DNA of 64,000 nt from the NCBI GenBank assembly GCA_023846275.1, contig CM043869.1, positions 38,838,737 through 38,902,736 of the forward strand, given 5' to 3'. This DNA comes from Vanilla planifolia. Taxonomy: Eukaryota; Streptophyta; Magnoliopsida; Asparagales; Orchidaceae. This document shows positions 10,481-22,159 of the stretch, one piece after another (within the stretch, counting starts at the first letter, position 1; each line of letters opens with the position of its first letter). The translations under genes were made by a program, and so were the position numbers. Under the pieces are notes generated by a model. The model was not told where the DNA came from and did no database searches. It worked only from the letters and a program-made list of their open reading frames with translations.

Positions 10481-13400
10481 AGCAATTTATGCTTAACATC
10501 GTGTCTGTGTAAGATCCAAGTTTTTTTAAGATTTTGTGATTTGATGCATATGTCCAGCAAATTGTAAGCTCCTCTTTTGGTGCTTAAAGCCTGATGATTG
10601 AAATAAATAATTTAAAATCTGTCAACTGGGTCCATGATAAGGTTGCTATATTGTCCAAAACCGTGAAAAAAAGAACATACTATTGTTTTTACTTTCTTTG
10701 TTAGCTTTTATTTTGTAGAGATCAAAATGGACTTGGGATTTTTTTTTGCTATGATTTTTAGATGATAAGAACTTTATCCTACCATATTACTTAGGATGAA
10801 TTTAAACTAAAAGCACCTACACACCATGCAGGTTGTACTTCATGGCTGAGTATGTTTGGAATTTGCAACTTGGGATAGAATTGTGCTTTTTTGGTTAGAT
10901 GAACACGTTAATTCCCTGATGTGATGCACTTTATTTTAGCATTAAAACTCAACAATTTGAGTGATAAAGGTATATTAAAATAGAACAGTCACATTCAATT
11001 CATGCTTTGTAAGTATTTTTACTCCCTAAATTTGTTCATATAAGAAAATAAGTGAAAATATTATGGAGGGAAGGCAATGTAAAGCCCAATTGCATAAAAT
11101 TTAACATATAAAATTAATTATAATAAGCATGGTACAGAAAACCAAAAGGTTGGTTTATAACTTGGCATCCATGACAAGACCCTTGACATAACAATTAAAC
11201 GCCTTCGATATTTATAGTTCTTTCCAGCTGTGAAAAACACAATTTGTAGTCATTACAATCTCTATATCTGTCTACTACCTCGCTTCACTTGGCTTATTTC
11301 CTCTTGCATTACTACACTTTTTAACATTATCAAAGTTGGTCTAAACATCACTTGAACTGTAACCTAGTTCACTAGGAAAATTATCTTTTGAGAAATTCCT
11401 CAAAATTCCAAATAATTGAATCTTCGATCAAAATGCTTGTTAATCTGATTAAGTTGCTATTTGAAGTATTCCAAATTATGTTGGGATGGTGCCTGATGCT
11501 ATGACGTTTGTATGGGTTTATCTTGCTCCATATCTTACCAAGGAGGCTTGTTAGACAGTTGAGCTTGAGGCTTTACTTGTAGAATCATTTCTCTAAGAAA
11601 TCATCTAGAAGTTTCTTTTAAGTGAATCTGGAGCACTATGAATCCAGATTCCTAAGTTTTTCTTGATTAGTTTTTCCCTAATGAGTATGAAAACATGTGA
11701 GCTAATGGGTGTTGTATCCAATTGTTTAAGCAATATTGAAAGGTTGTTTCAAAAGAATATAATAAGTTGCTAGCACATGGAGTAATATTATTTTTATTTG
11801 CAAAGTTGGGGATGAGAATGTTTTCAAATAATATTTTGAGCTAATAAGTTACACTATTCATGCATTCAATGTTGTGGTTGTCATTGCAACCGACAGTTAG
11901 TTCACGATAATGTCAGCAAATGTCCAATCAAGTTTGGGATCATTGTTGTCATTCGACATCATTGGATTATTCTTCTCATTTGATATCAAGTGATCATCAT
12001 CAAGTATTTAAAGGTAAGTCTTTGATTCTTGTAATTTTTATTTGATAATCTTTATCGGATCATAAGGTGACATATGGGAGATATTTTCCCATGTACTTAT
12101 TTAAGTGATAATTTATATGTTGGGATTTTTGATAGAGATAAGTTCTTTTAAGTAGGTATTTTAAAGATTTTGTTTCTTAGAGTCATAAATAGTGTAGGAA
12201 AAGTACTTGGGCATATTACATTTCCCTTTAACAATCTAAGCAAACACCTTGTTATAGTCAATGAATAAAATGCATGGAGTGTAAATGAGGATGTTATGCT
12301 AGGGTTATGAGAACTTATGTGAAGCATAAGCCATATGAGGGTAGGATATTTACCTTCCTCAGCCATTCAAGATCTAAGGGCTGCAAATTGAGATCATTGA
12401 ATTGCCAGTTATGCAATGCTCGGTTTCTTGAAGGATTTGTAGGATGAAACTTGAGACATTGTTACTATAGTAAATACATATGTGAATGAAATAAAAAAAG
12501 AGGCTAAAAAGTTAACATCTTTTATTCTCCAAGTGATTCAAATAATCTTATATCTTTTAAAACTCTTTGAAACACCTTTGCATTGCCTTCATAATTGCCT
12601 TCTTGAAACCTAAAACTGGGAGATTTGTCATCTTGTTCATTAGTGAATATTTTAAGGCATTTCATTGAATCAAATCACCTTATCAGTTCAAGGGATATTT
12701 GAAATGAACATAATGGACATTGTTGCCATTGTTTAATGCTTAACATTAGACCATTCGATAATTATAAAATTGTAATATCTACTTTCTTGTGTCATTCAGT
12801 TCATTCAAAACTATTGCTGACTCCAAAATCTTGCATTTTATCACCATATTTCAATCTTATGGATGGGACCTTTCAATGTTCAAACAAAATCACTTAGAAC
12901 ATAATAATTAAATTATGCAAATAAACATATAACGCCTACTTAACTTCTTATTTTGTAACTTGTTTAGGTGATAGGGTTTTATATTATATCTGTGTGTTTG
13001 TGTGTATATATATATGTACATATGCTTGCAACAAAAAATGATTTTATTATAACATAATTGAATATAATTGTCTCTTGTTAACCAATCCAAAGATAGTGCC
13101 ATCTCGAGGTTATGGACAAATAATAGATTATTCTAGCTCACCATGTGATTGTTATAATTCATTATTTATATAAATTCGCATATTAGATGCCCAAATGAAT
13201 CCCAACTTTTAAAAATGATTTTAACCAATAAGCTAATGAATCCCACTTATGTTAACAAATCTATATTATTTTGAATGAAAAGTATTCAAAATAGTGGTTT
13301 TACTAACCATAAAATATTGATAAACTTTCTCAAGCTAAAAAGGCACACAAACACACACACACTAAGTTTAACCTTACATTGCGAAGGACCTAATGAAGGT

Positions 13401-14010
13401 AGTTAGCAACTAATCCAACTTGGAGTAATTGTTTTCCTCGGTAAAGCAAAAGGCTTTTGTTGATGTGAGTAATGGATTAGGTCTTATGGGTAGTGGACTC
13501 ACAATATCTTTGTAGTTTGTTGATGTTAAGGTCTTTTGCTTGTACCTACATTACATTATAAGCACATTGTTACATCTTAGTGTTTGTTGATGTTAAGCTC
13601 TTTCACTAGTACCTAAATTTCATTGTTACATCTCAATGTTGATTGAGAAACTCATGTAAGTGTGGGCTTAATAAGTCTTCTGTTGCCATAGTGGTTATGA
13701 GGGAATTAGTTATTTTTTTGACAAGCAGTTAGTATTTGTAGTTGTAAACATGGTGTTAATGGACTTGGTTGGAATTATGCAAAATATTTCATCATATGTC
13801 GACATGTTGATTCTGCTCTCTTAAATTATGAAATACCTTTTTAGTTAAATTTTAATTTTCTTAAAGTATTTTTGTTTGATTGGTTATCACACAATTGTAG
13901 TTTGAGACTCATAGTTCACAATGCAAGATTTTGATAGTGCATGATCCGTAAACAATGAGCTTGACTGTTCTTATGCACACATGAATTCCAATTTTCTTCA
14001 TAGAATATTC
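10481..14010. other. Non-coding AT-rich DNA, no gene seen
   Basis: No domain or intact gene. A complex, GATCA-rich patch near 11880-12000 resembles in style the LTR-like block at 15000-15230 and might be a worn second copy of that LTR, but I could not align the two convincingly. Short TG/TA microsatellite at about 12990-13015. Confidence 0.5.
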
Positions 14011-14019
14011 ATAGGATTC

Positions 14020-15240
14020 TCTATTGTTCCCACAGCTCGAGATCTACACCTTCAAGTTGGATCCCCGTATTATTCATACAATAGAGGTAATGTTTTGTTG
14101 AAGAGTGGTGGATGATGTAGAGAACATTCTTCACCAAAGTTTGTTGAAATTGTTGATCACCTTTTGCACCATAATAAATCTTTACTTTGCTTTTACTCAT
14201 TGTTGTTATTGTTTTGATACCAAATGTAGAACATGAATGGCACAAAAGGGGGATGAATTTTACTTTTTGAAAACTTGGGTTAAACTCTTTATGTAGATGA
14301 AATTAAAATCACATTAGAAATGATAATGTAAAATATGAGTGTGATTTTTTTGATAGGTTGGCTTCCATCAAAATAATCTAGCTTTTCTCCCATTTTCTTA
14401 GCAAATAGAGGTTGATGAAAGCTTTACAGCATCAACTCTAGAGGAGGCTTACCAACAACACCCCAAAGGGGATGACCATTGAACCCAAAGAAGGCCTAAC
14501 ATACCTAGCCCCAATGGAGACTTAAACTACACTGGCTACAAAGGGGACCACACAACATTAGCCCAAAGGAGGTCTACACGTTTTATCTTTGAAGAGGTTT
14601 ACACACAAGCATCCATCAACAGTATTCCAAGGGTTAGCCTTGAAAGTAAAAATCAAACTGTAAAATTACAATAATCTAAAGTTTCCCATAAATTGCTTTG
14701 TAAAGAGACTACTAGTTGAAGGAAACACAATGCTTTGAAAGATTTATGCTAAGCTGTTGTTTAGAATAAGACTTTATGGGAAAATACCATAGATATTTTC
14801 ACCGTAAAGTTGGATATGGATTTTCAGTTGGCTTCAATAGATTATCCTAATCTAAGAGAATAACTTTGTTATTTATAATGTTAAGCTAAATATAATTACA
14901 AACAAATGAATTACTGGTAGATTTTTTTCAGATTTAGCTGGAGGGAGTCATGGAAATTGTTGTTAAAGCATCTATAGATATTGATCAGATCATCTAAGCA
15001 CATAATTGAACCATCCGATCAGCAAACATCCAATGAAATCTTTTTTTTGTTGTCATGGCCAGCAAATCCTTGTTTTTCCTTTTGAATTTTGCCTATGATT
15101 GCCATGGTCCAATTTGTTTTTTTCTTGACTAGGCAAATTGTGCTTGGATTAATGGTTCAATAAAATGTTAGAACAAATCATCCATTTGCTTAATCGAACT
15201 TGTTATCGCAGAGTCGTTCAATGCACAAAGTAGTTTTGAA
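14020..15240 (-). mobile_element. Copia-type LTR and leader remnant, minus strand
   Basis: On the minus strand, TTTGGTATCAAAACAATAAC at about 14226-14207 is a near match to the usual TGGTATCAGAGC primer site for initiator Met tRNA. It is preceded by a TACA end, as at an LTR boundary. It is followed in-phase by ATG and a 59-codon frame (MSKSKVKIYYG...) that may be the gag start. The LTR would be 14230-15240. It contains imperfect CCCAAAGG/GGAGAC-type repeats at 14450-14640. The internal region and the other LTR are not recognisable. Confidence 0.5.
14450..14640. repeat. Imperfect short tandem motifs inside the LTR-like block
   Basis: Units of about 35-40 bases recur with the theme CCCAAAGGGGA, CCCAAAGAAGG, CCCCAATGGAGAC, TACAAAGGGGACC, CCCAAAGGAGG. 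They are diverged but in register. Confidence 0.45.
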
Positions 15241-17617
15241 AGTTATTTTTTAGAAAAAATGTAAATAAGTCGTAGAATAGTAAAAACTTTAAAATAATTT
15301 AAAATATTTATTTTTGTATATTTAACTCAGAAGATTGAATTAAATCTTTTAGCTCTTTAAAGAGACTTAACTTCATAAGTTTAAAAATGATTTTGTTATG
15401 ACTGTCTTTTGTGGTGTGCTTTAAAAGTGTTGTAACTTACCAAAAGACGCATCTATTCTTCATGCTTATTTGCGATCTTTAACCTGTCCTTGATGAACTC
15501 TATTTACCCATCTAATGTACATGTGCTGTCATATCCTCTGCCTTATCTGCGATTGTCTTGATTAACTATTCATTGAACCGCATGGACAAATCAGTTAAAA
15601 CTATGTTCTTAAATTTTTTATCATGAAACACACTTTATTGTGTAATGGAAGGAGCCAATAATGTCCTACTCTTGTCGTTGTGTATGGTTCAAGTAGAAGA
15701 TCGTTCCTTCATTTTCTTGAGAAATAGTATGGTTTTCATTTGTTTCATGTGTACAATCTTGGCTTGTATATGTTGTGAACCACTAATTACATAGATCATA
15801 TACGTTCCTTTCTTATTAATTAAGGGTAGATTCCAAAGTGTATGTTTTGTTGGGGTAGGAACCGATCTCAACATTTTGCTAATAATTTCTGAATTCTTTA
15901 TCAATCCGAGTTCGCGAGCACCCACTCTGTAACTAGTGTTACTTCCCAGTTTCTTGTTAGGAAACTATGGCCAGTTTGCTGCACAAACCAAAGATGGTTG
16001 GCCTAGTAAATTTTATTTTCTCCCTCAACCTTTTCTGATGATACCTGCTTATAGCCATTAACTTTTGGTTGTAGTTGATGATGTTTTTTTTAAGTGTTTC
16101 TTTTTCTCTTGCCTGGCATTGTGGTTTTACTCAATGAAACTTATTATGTTATTTGTCTCATTGATTTTTATTTTTCTTTGCAGAGACTTGAATGGCATGC
16201 AGTTAGAAATCCTCATACTATTATCAAAATCAAAAGGACTTTGATCCATAGTTTACGGTATTATTTCTTGCAACATTTTTTTAAACTGATTGTAGGTTAG
16301 AGACTAATTAGGTGTATAATTGGTGTAGTTCTTATTCAAAGCTATTAGATATTCTATTTAGACAAGTGCCTTTTCTGCAAGGAAGTATATATGGACTGCA
16401 CAAAAGTTAGGAATTACGTGTACCATTATCACCTTAATATATTCTGCATGCAAAGGTATTTGGTCATTTAAAATTCTTTATTGTAATTTGAATTTTGTTG
16501 AGGTTAAGCACAAACTTTGCTTATAATGAAGAATCTAACAGATCATTTCATTTTTTTTTTACTGCAAATGCCGTTTAGCATTAGAATTTTACATTGAGAA
16601 ACTAAGTTTGTTTTGTTGTTTAATGATGTGAACGAATTTTACTTAACTTAGATCCCTATTTTGTATGTTTATGTAGGTGTTCTTTACTAGTTTATTTTGT
16701 TCGTTTTGGAATATGCTATGTTGCATGTTTATTTCTATATGTATCCATTAAGATAAACTATAATGAATTTATCCCAATGTTACAACTTATTTGAAAATTT
16801 TCTTATCATTATCTGTATCTCATATATTAAAAAGGCCAATTCATTTAAATTGTTAATTACATACTACATAATGCTCAACCACAAATCATGGAACTCATCG
16901 TTTTAAGATAATTTTTAGCTTTTTTAACTTTAGATGAATTCAAAAACCTTCAAATACAATATACGAAGAAGCTTGCAATCAGAGATGTTGAGTATATTTG
17001 TTATCAGAAGTTTGGCCTTTGCTTTGTCCTCATGTAGCCACTTTTTTCAATTAAAATAATATCACATACCCATCATTGGAGACATTAAAACATTTGTAAT
17101 TAAGTAAATGCCTAATTGTTGAACCTCATAAAGAAGGTGCATTAAAAGTTAAGTGTTGATGGCTATTAATTTCGACAAAAGTTGCAACCATATTACCAGT
17201 GTTATTCGATGAACTGGAATTTAATACGTGAATCTTATCAATAGAGTACAATCACATTAGTAGTGTTATGTGATGGAGTGGAATTACTACGTGAATCCTT
17301 TGATATTGCAATATTCTACCAAGCATCAATGCTTTTGTAGACAAGGTTACTAATGGAGTGGAATTACTCCTCCGATAAGGGAGGTGTTTAAGTCATTTAT
17401 TTTCATTGCCCCAAGTGGTAAATGGAATAACTAGCTTAGTGTTGCATCATATCAATAGCTTTTTGTTTTAAACTAATATTAAATGCAAAGGAATAATTGG
17501 TGTTTTCGAGGTCTATAATGATTGTTAGCCTTTCACGTGAATTCAATCGTCATTTGTAGTGAAAATGCAAAATCTATTTTGTTAAACCTCACTCATTAAT
17601 ACAAGTTATAGCCATGT
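15241..17617. other. Mostly non-coding DNA
   Basis: No intact gene. It contains the single exon-like block at 16184-16257 and otherwise AT-rich sequence. A minus-strand frame at 15925-15689 (78 codons) has no recognisable domain. Confidence 0.5.
16184..16257 (+). other. Candidate isolated exon
   Basis: A T-rich tract ending TTTGCAG precedes 74 bases that read RLEWHAVRNPHT then IIKIKRTLIHSLR. A G/GTATTA donor-like junction follows. Of the three frames only this one is open across the block. The product is unknown, and no neighbouring exon was found, so it may be chance or an orphan of a lost gene. Confidence 0.25.
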
Positions 17618-18454
17618 TGTAGTTATCAAGGACTTGTGAACTTGCCCTTTGAGGCCAACCCCTAGATCACAATTTCTCATTGTTAGTTTCTTTAGATTAG
17701 CCACTAGAGGCCAATTCCTTGAGATTAGCCCCTAGATCACAATTTTTCACTTTTAGTTTTTTTTAGTTTAGCCATTAGAGCCCAATTCCTTGAGATTAGC
17801 CCATGGAAGCTAACTTCGTGAGACAAGTCTCTTGAGGCCTGTCTCTCAAAGCTAGGTTGTCGTTGCTAGACCCTCAATCGGTATGAATCCAGCATCATTA
17901 TAGATATTGGACACATGAAATTCAGATTCATCAATCTATGTTATGAGGAGGCTGACTATTATAATAGATTCGATTACATCAATAACATTCAGCCTCCCTA
18001 TCTTACGATTATGACTAATTTTATCATGTTATTAAAAATCATTCTTGTACCTGATAGTTTTAGTTAACTTTGTCAAGTCATCAAAAGGCATGCATCAATC
18101 ATAAATAGTTAGATTGTTATAGGCGAATGACAGCTATGATTCCCTCATGTGCAAAAAGAGCTCAGTTTACACCATCAAGTTTTGTTATTATTGATGAACC
18201 CTTAAGGATTAAATTCATGGCATCTAATAAAATTCAAGTAGATCCACTTTGAACTTGTCAAAATCCAATCAACTTTAGTCAATTTCTCTTATGAAAAGCT
18301 CTTTATCTTCTCTTTAATTTTGGTATTTTCTCTTTTTTTCTTACTCTTTTCTCTTGTGAGAATCTGAAATTCTCACTCCCTATCTTTGGTATTCTACTTC
18401 AAAGTGTCCAATTAATATAAGTTTTTATTATATTCTCTAAAATTAATAATTCAC
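17618..18454 (+). repeat. 5' LTR of the Tat element
   Basis: It begins near TGTAGTTATC and ends near AATTCACA. It matches the 3' LTR in order: CCCTTTGAGG(G/C)CAA, GAGGCCT, GTTAGATTGTTATA, TGCAAAA.GAGCTCAG, ATCAA.TTT, a pyrimidine-rich TTGGTATTCT block and the AATATAAGTTTT.ATT end. It is about 170 bases longer than the 3' copy because of an internal duplication. Confidence 0.8.
17657..17810 (+). repeat. About 75-bp tandem duplication in the 5' LTR
   Basis: The unit CCCCTAGATCACAATTT, T-rich stretch, TAGATTAGCCA, TAGAGGCCAATTCCTTGAGATTAGCC occurs twice in a row with few differences. The 3' LTR has only one, shorter equivalent. Confidence 0.7.
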
Positions 18455-20230
18455 ATCATTTTTTGGACTTTAATAAATAGGAAAATTAAAATTGAGAACA
18501 AAAAGAGCCAATTTGTTGATCTTGGAAGGAAAGTCTTATGCTCCCCTTGATCAAGGGGTGACAAAAGAACCAATGCCTCTGCCTCCACTACAACAAAGTT
18601 TCGAAGCCTTCCATCTTGTCTCATGGTTCTCTCTTCCATTTGTTTCGATAAAACATGAGATGCTTCGTGAAAGAGCTCTCAATCTTTCATTTATTATTGT
18701 GGAATGATTCAAATATGAGTTTTCTTTCTTTAAGCCTCCTGAGGATCATTAGTCTTCTGGTCCTCTTTCTATTCTCATCTTTACAGCCCAAATTCCTTCT
18801 CCGATAGTATCAGAACCTTACCATCTTGCCTCCTCTTCTAATAGATGTATTCCATCTATCCTTCCCCAATTTTTACCATCGTGCACATCTCTAGCTCTGT
18901 ATTGCTTTATACTATTTATTTCCAACCCTACATTTGCTCTTTCCTTTATTTGGCCAAGATTTAAAGCTCCACTTATCCAACCACTTCATCTATATAGTCA
19001 TCATTCATGCATTCCATCTTGTTTTAATATAGGAACTTTCTATTGTTTTGATAAAGAATCTTATTTCCCATCGTCATACGTGTGTAACCTGCATACCATA
19101 GAGGAAATCTCTCTAATTGTTGATAAAATTCTTTCTACTCTTACTAAAATTACAATTGCTCCACTTTCTTTTATGGAAATTTTGACCCCTGAAGTTTTCA
19201 CAAAAAATTTGAAGTCATAGCTAGTCTATATGTTGTTAACAGACTTGTTAGATCTAAAATCTTTATTTTTTTAAAGTTTTTATTTCAACATAATTCTAGA
19301 AAGTGCCTCCAAGATCCATTTCATCAATTAACCAGTTCAAAAAAAATGTTTATTTTAGCTTTTTGTCAATTAGATCAAGCCCAAGTTTTTCCAAATGTCC
19401 ACTTAACATGAGCACACTTAGAGCCAATCTCTCTTTTGTCTACACTATGCAAAGAGGTTAACTTGGAGGATTCTGAGTTGAGTCGAGGTTCTTTGATAAA
19501 GTTGTTGCAGCCCGATGACTTCCAAAAGTCTCTCATTTGGTTTCCTCCAAGATCTTTATAGGAAATCTTTGATAGATCTGTTTATAAATGTGTAAGTGCT
19601 GTGTTGCCTTAAATGATGAGTTGAAAAATAAAACACCTTCGAAGCACCCTGGTCTCACCTAACTCATAAATTTCAGTAGTTCTTTCATGGCGTTCCATAT
19701 ACGAGCAACCCGAGGAAATCATCCTCCTTGAGAACCCAAACTTATCATTTTGAAACTCCCCTTTTTCCATTCCATGAGGAAGTTATTGTAGTTATAAAAA
19801 ATGATTGTTTGTACCTAAAGTCAATGGCCATTTTAGGGAATAATCAAACTAAATCTAAATTCTACACTGTTATAAATATCATGTGCATACTACATTTGAT
19901 TATAGAGTTCTAAAATCCCTGATTTGAAAAGTTGTTGAAATGTTACCTCCAAAAGTATAGGGCTAAAAAGATTGAATTTGTTACTACATCAAATTCAAAG
20001 GCACTAGATTTTGATCATTCTTATGCCATTCATAATGACCAAACCTTGTTCTAGATGTTCAAAGGTAAGAGCAAAGCTTTATTGTAAGAGTGTGTGAATG
20101 ATTAGAGGAAATCAAGCTTACTTTAAAAGGCTTATCTTGAAATTTCTCTAGAGATCCTTTTTGGCCAATGTGACCCCTTGATGGTTTTTATCAATCGTCA
20201 ATAACCATCGGTTCAAAAGATCTATGATCT
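18455..20230 (+). other. Leader and gag region of the Tat element
   Basis: This occupies the position of the primer site and gag. A frame near 18530-18700 (SYAPLDQGVTKEPMPLPPLQ) and scattered pieces look like former coding sequence. I cannot recognise a capsid motif or zinc knuckle, and stops are frequent. Confidence 0.4.
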
Positions 20231-20233
20231 CTT

Positions 20234-20533
20234 GTGAATCCTTACAATGACATCATTGTATCTTTTGGATTAATTGCAAACATTGATAATCATCGTATGC
20301 TCGACACTGATAGTTATGTTGATCTTTTGTTCCTCAATGCCCTTGATAAGATAGGCAACAACCAAGACCTTCGCATTCCTTGCGCTAAATCTTTAATAAG
20401 CTTCTATAGAGATACAATTAAACCAGAATTGACCATAACGATGCATCTAAATCATGGAATCTCTTTTGGTTTCGTAACGCCTAGGTTTTTGGTTCAAGTT
20501 GCTTCCTCTTATATGTCATCCTTGGTTGATTGA
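20234..20533 (+). pseudogene. gypsy (Tat) aspartic protease remnant
   Basis: An open frame of 99 codons aligns along its length with the gypsy protease: DIIVSFGLIANIDNHRMLDT, then DSYVDLLFLNALDKIG, SLISFYRDTIKPE.TITMHL and FLVQVASSYMSSLVD. The expected catalytic triplet D-(S/T)-G is replaced by D-S-Y, so the active site is lost even though the frame is still open. Downstream RT and RNase H follow in the usual pro-pol order. Confidence 0.75.
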
Positions 20534-20559
20534 CGATGAACAAGTTTAGGATGAAAGTC

Positions 20560-21580
20560 TCTACAGCCCACTTGTAATAAAGCTCAACAACTTTGTTGGC
20601 TTTTTTTGAGTTCATTAAGGCCTATTGCAATGGAAGTGATGCTACTTGAATACTATAAAATATTCCCTTGATTTTACTTCAACCATTGAATTCTTAGACA
20701 AAGCACTAATAAACTGTCTCTTTGTTGTACTTCCTTCTTTATTCTTCTAATGTATTAAAATCCATAAATATCTCAACTTATCTAAATGAATTTTAGAACA
20801 CTACCACCCCCAACTTTTTGGCTAAGTATGTTGACATTGTCAACCACACATTATCTGATATACTCAGAATAGATCGCCATGTTACACAACATTTTCTCAA
20901 CACAAACCTTGATCTTCCTGTGGTTTGCCAAAACAAGGATGTGTTTAATTATGAGAAGTAGTGTTCTATGAAAGACGATATCTTTAAGATTCTTAAGGCT
21001 AATTTTATTCGTCTCGTTTATTACCTTGACTAGCTTGAAAATGTTTACCCATATCACCAAATATGACAAGGATATCTGACAAAAAAAAATCTGGGCCAAT
21101 CTATACAAATTTAGTGATATGGTCAACACGTCATCCCCCAAGATTCACCAATGTCTGCCTGGTCGAGTTTGACTCAACAAATTCATTTCTAATTCAGAGG
21201 GCAAAGCTCAACATTTCTTCAAGTTGTTGAGTGACAAATTTAGATTTTTGTAGACTAAAGACTACTACAAATCTTTTTAGGAGTTTAAAACTTTGTTTAT
21301 CTCAATGTCTAATTTTGAGTAGATTCACTATTCATCTACCTTGTTGCTTTCAATTTAGTACTTTGCTCTGTTATAATTTGAGATGATGATGATATTCAAC
21401 ATTTTATTTACTACATCTGTCATAACTTGAAGGATGTAGGTTTCATATATTCTCCTCTTGAGAAGCTTGTTTTGACTTTAATTATGGTAGCCCATTGACT
21501 GTGTTAATACTTAAAAGCAACTCATATTATTGACAACGTATCTAATCAATTGTTTAGGCGCATCCTTTAATCAAAGGTAA
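20560..21580 (+). pseudogene. gypsy (Tat) RT C-terminus and RNase H remnant
   Basis: Near 21170-21300 the frame reads LNKFISNSEGKAQHFFKLL, then SDKFRFL, stop, TKDYYKSF, matching the RT thumb/connection (usual LN-R-F-I-S-K-S-A-x-x-x-x-PFF-x-x-L). From about 21393, QHFIYYICHNLKDVGF then YSPLEKLVLTLIMVAH matches the RNase H start (V-Y-Y-V-S-x-x-L-x-x-A-E-x-x-Y-x-x-x-E-K). The catalytic RT half is too decayed to place exactly. Confidence 0.75.
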
Positions 21581-21689
21581 GTCTCTAACAGAATACAAAA
21601 ATGGGATTATCAAGCTCAGTTTGTTTGAAATGAACTTTCACTTGTTTTTTCATGAAATATTAACTACTAGTTGACTTTTTTGAGAGAAA

Positions 21690-22090
21690 GTTTGGGTTGA
21701 GCCCATCTCACCTATGAACAATAGCAATTGTTTGTCGATAATGTGTTTAATGAAGATTTTTTAGGATCAAAATTGTCTTCATCTCATAACAACTCAAATT
21801 AAAATGAATTATCTAATTGCATTTTTCTTTACCAAAAGGCAAGCTAAGTTTGAAGCCTTGATTATGGTCTTAAGTTTACTTTGAGACAAGTTAAAAGCTA
21901 AAAAATCTACAATGACTCATAGTTAGTGGCCAACTTAGTCAATGGCTCATTTAAGACTGATGACTCTACCCTTAAAGCCTATGAACCATTAGCTTAGTAT
22001 CTTTTTCAAAAGTTCAACCAAGTTTTGACTCATTTGTCAAAGCAAAAACAAAAAATAGACTTATTGACCAAATATGGAGACTCTTGTGAA
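21690..22090 (+). pseudogene. Second (archaeal-type) RNase H remnant of the Tat element
   Basis: The pieces WAHLTYEQ, LFVDNVFNED, KFEALIMVLKFTLRQVKS, (I)YNDSQ-like, LVANLVNGSFKTDD and LKAYEPLA follow the second RNase H of Tat elements (LF-V-D-G-x-S-N, N-x-E-A-E-Y-E-A-L-I-x-G-L, Y-S-D-S-Q-L-V-x-x-Q-V-x-G). Frames are broken by stops. A second RNase H after the first is diagnostic for the Tat group. Confidence 0.75.
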
Positions 22091-22159
22091 GACTTTCCAC
22101 CTCTCAAGAAACCAAGCATCGAATTGCAAGACCTTCTAGTTCATTAACTTGACCCTATT

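Noticed and set aside
20851..21141. Minus-strand open frame of 96 codons inside the Tat element
   Set aside because: Lies antisense to the RT region, whose plus-strand motifs are recognisable. The frame shows no domain of its own and is best seen as a shadow.
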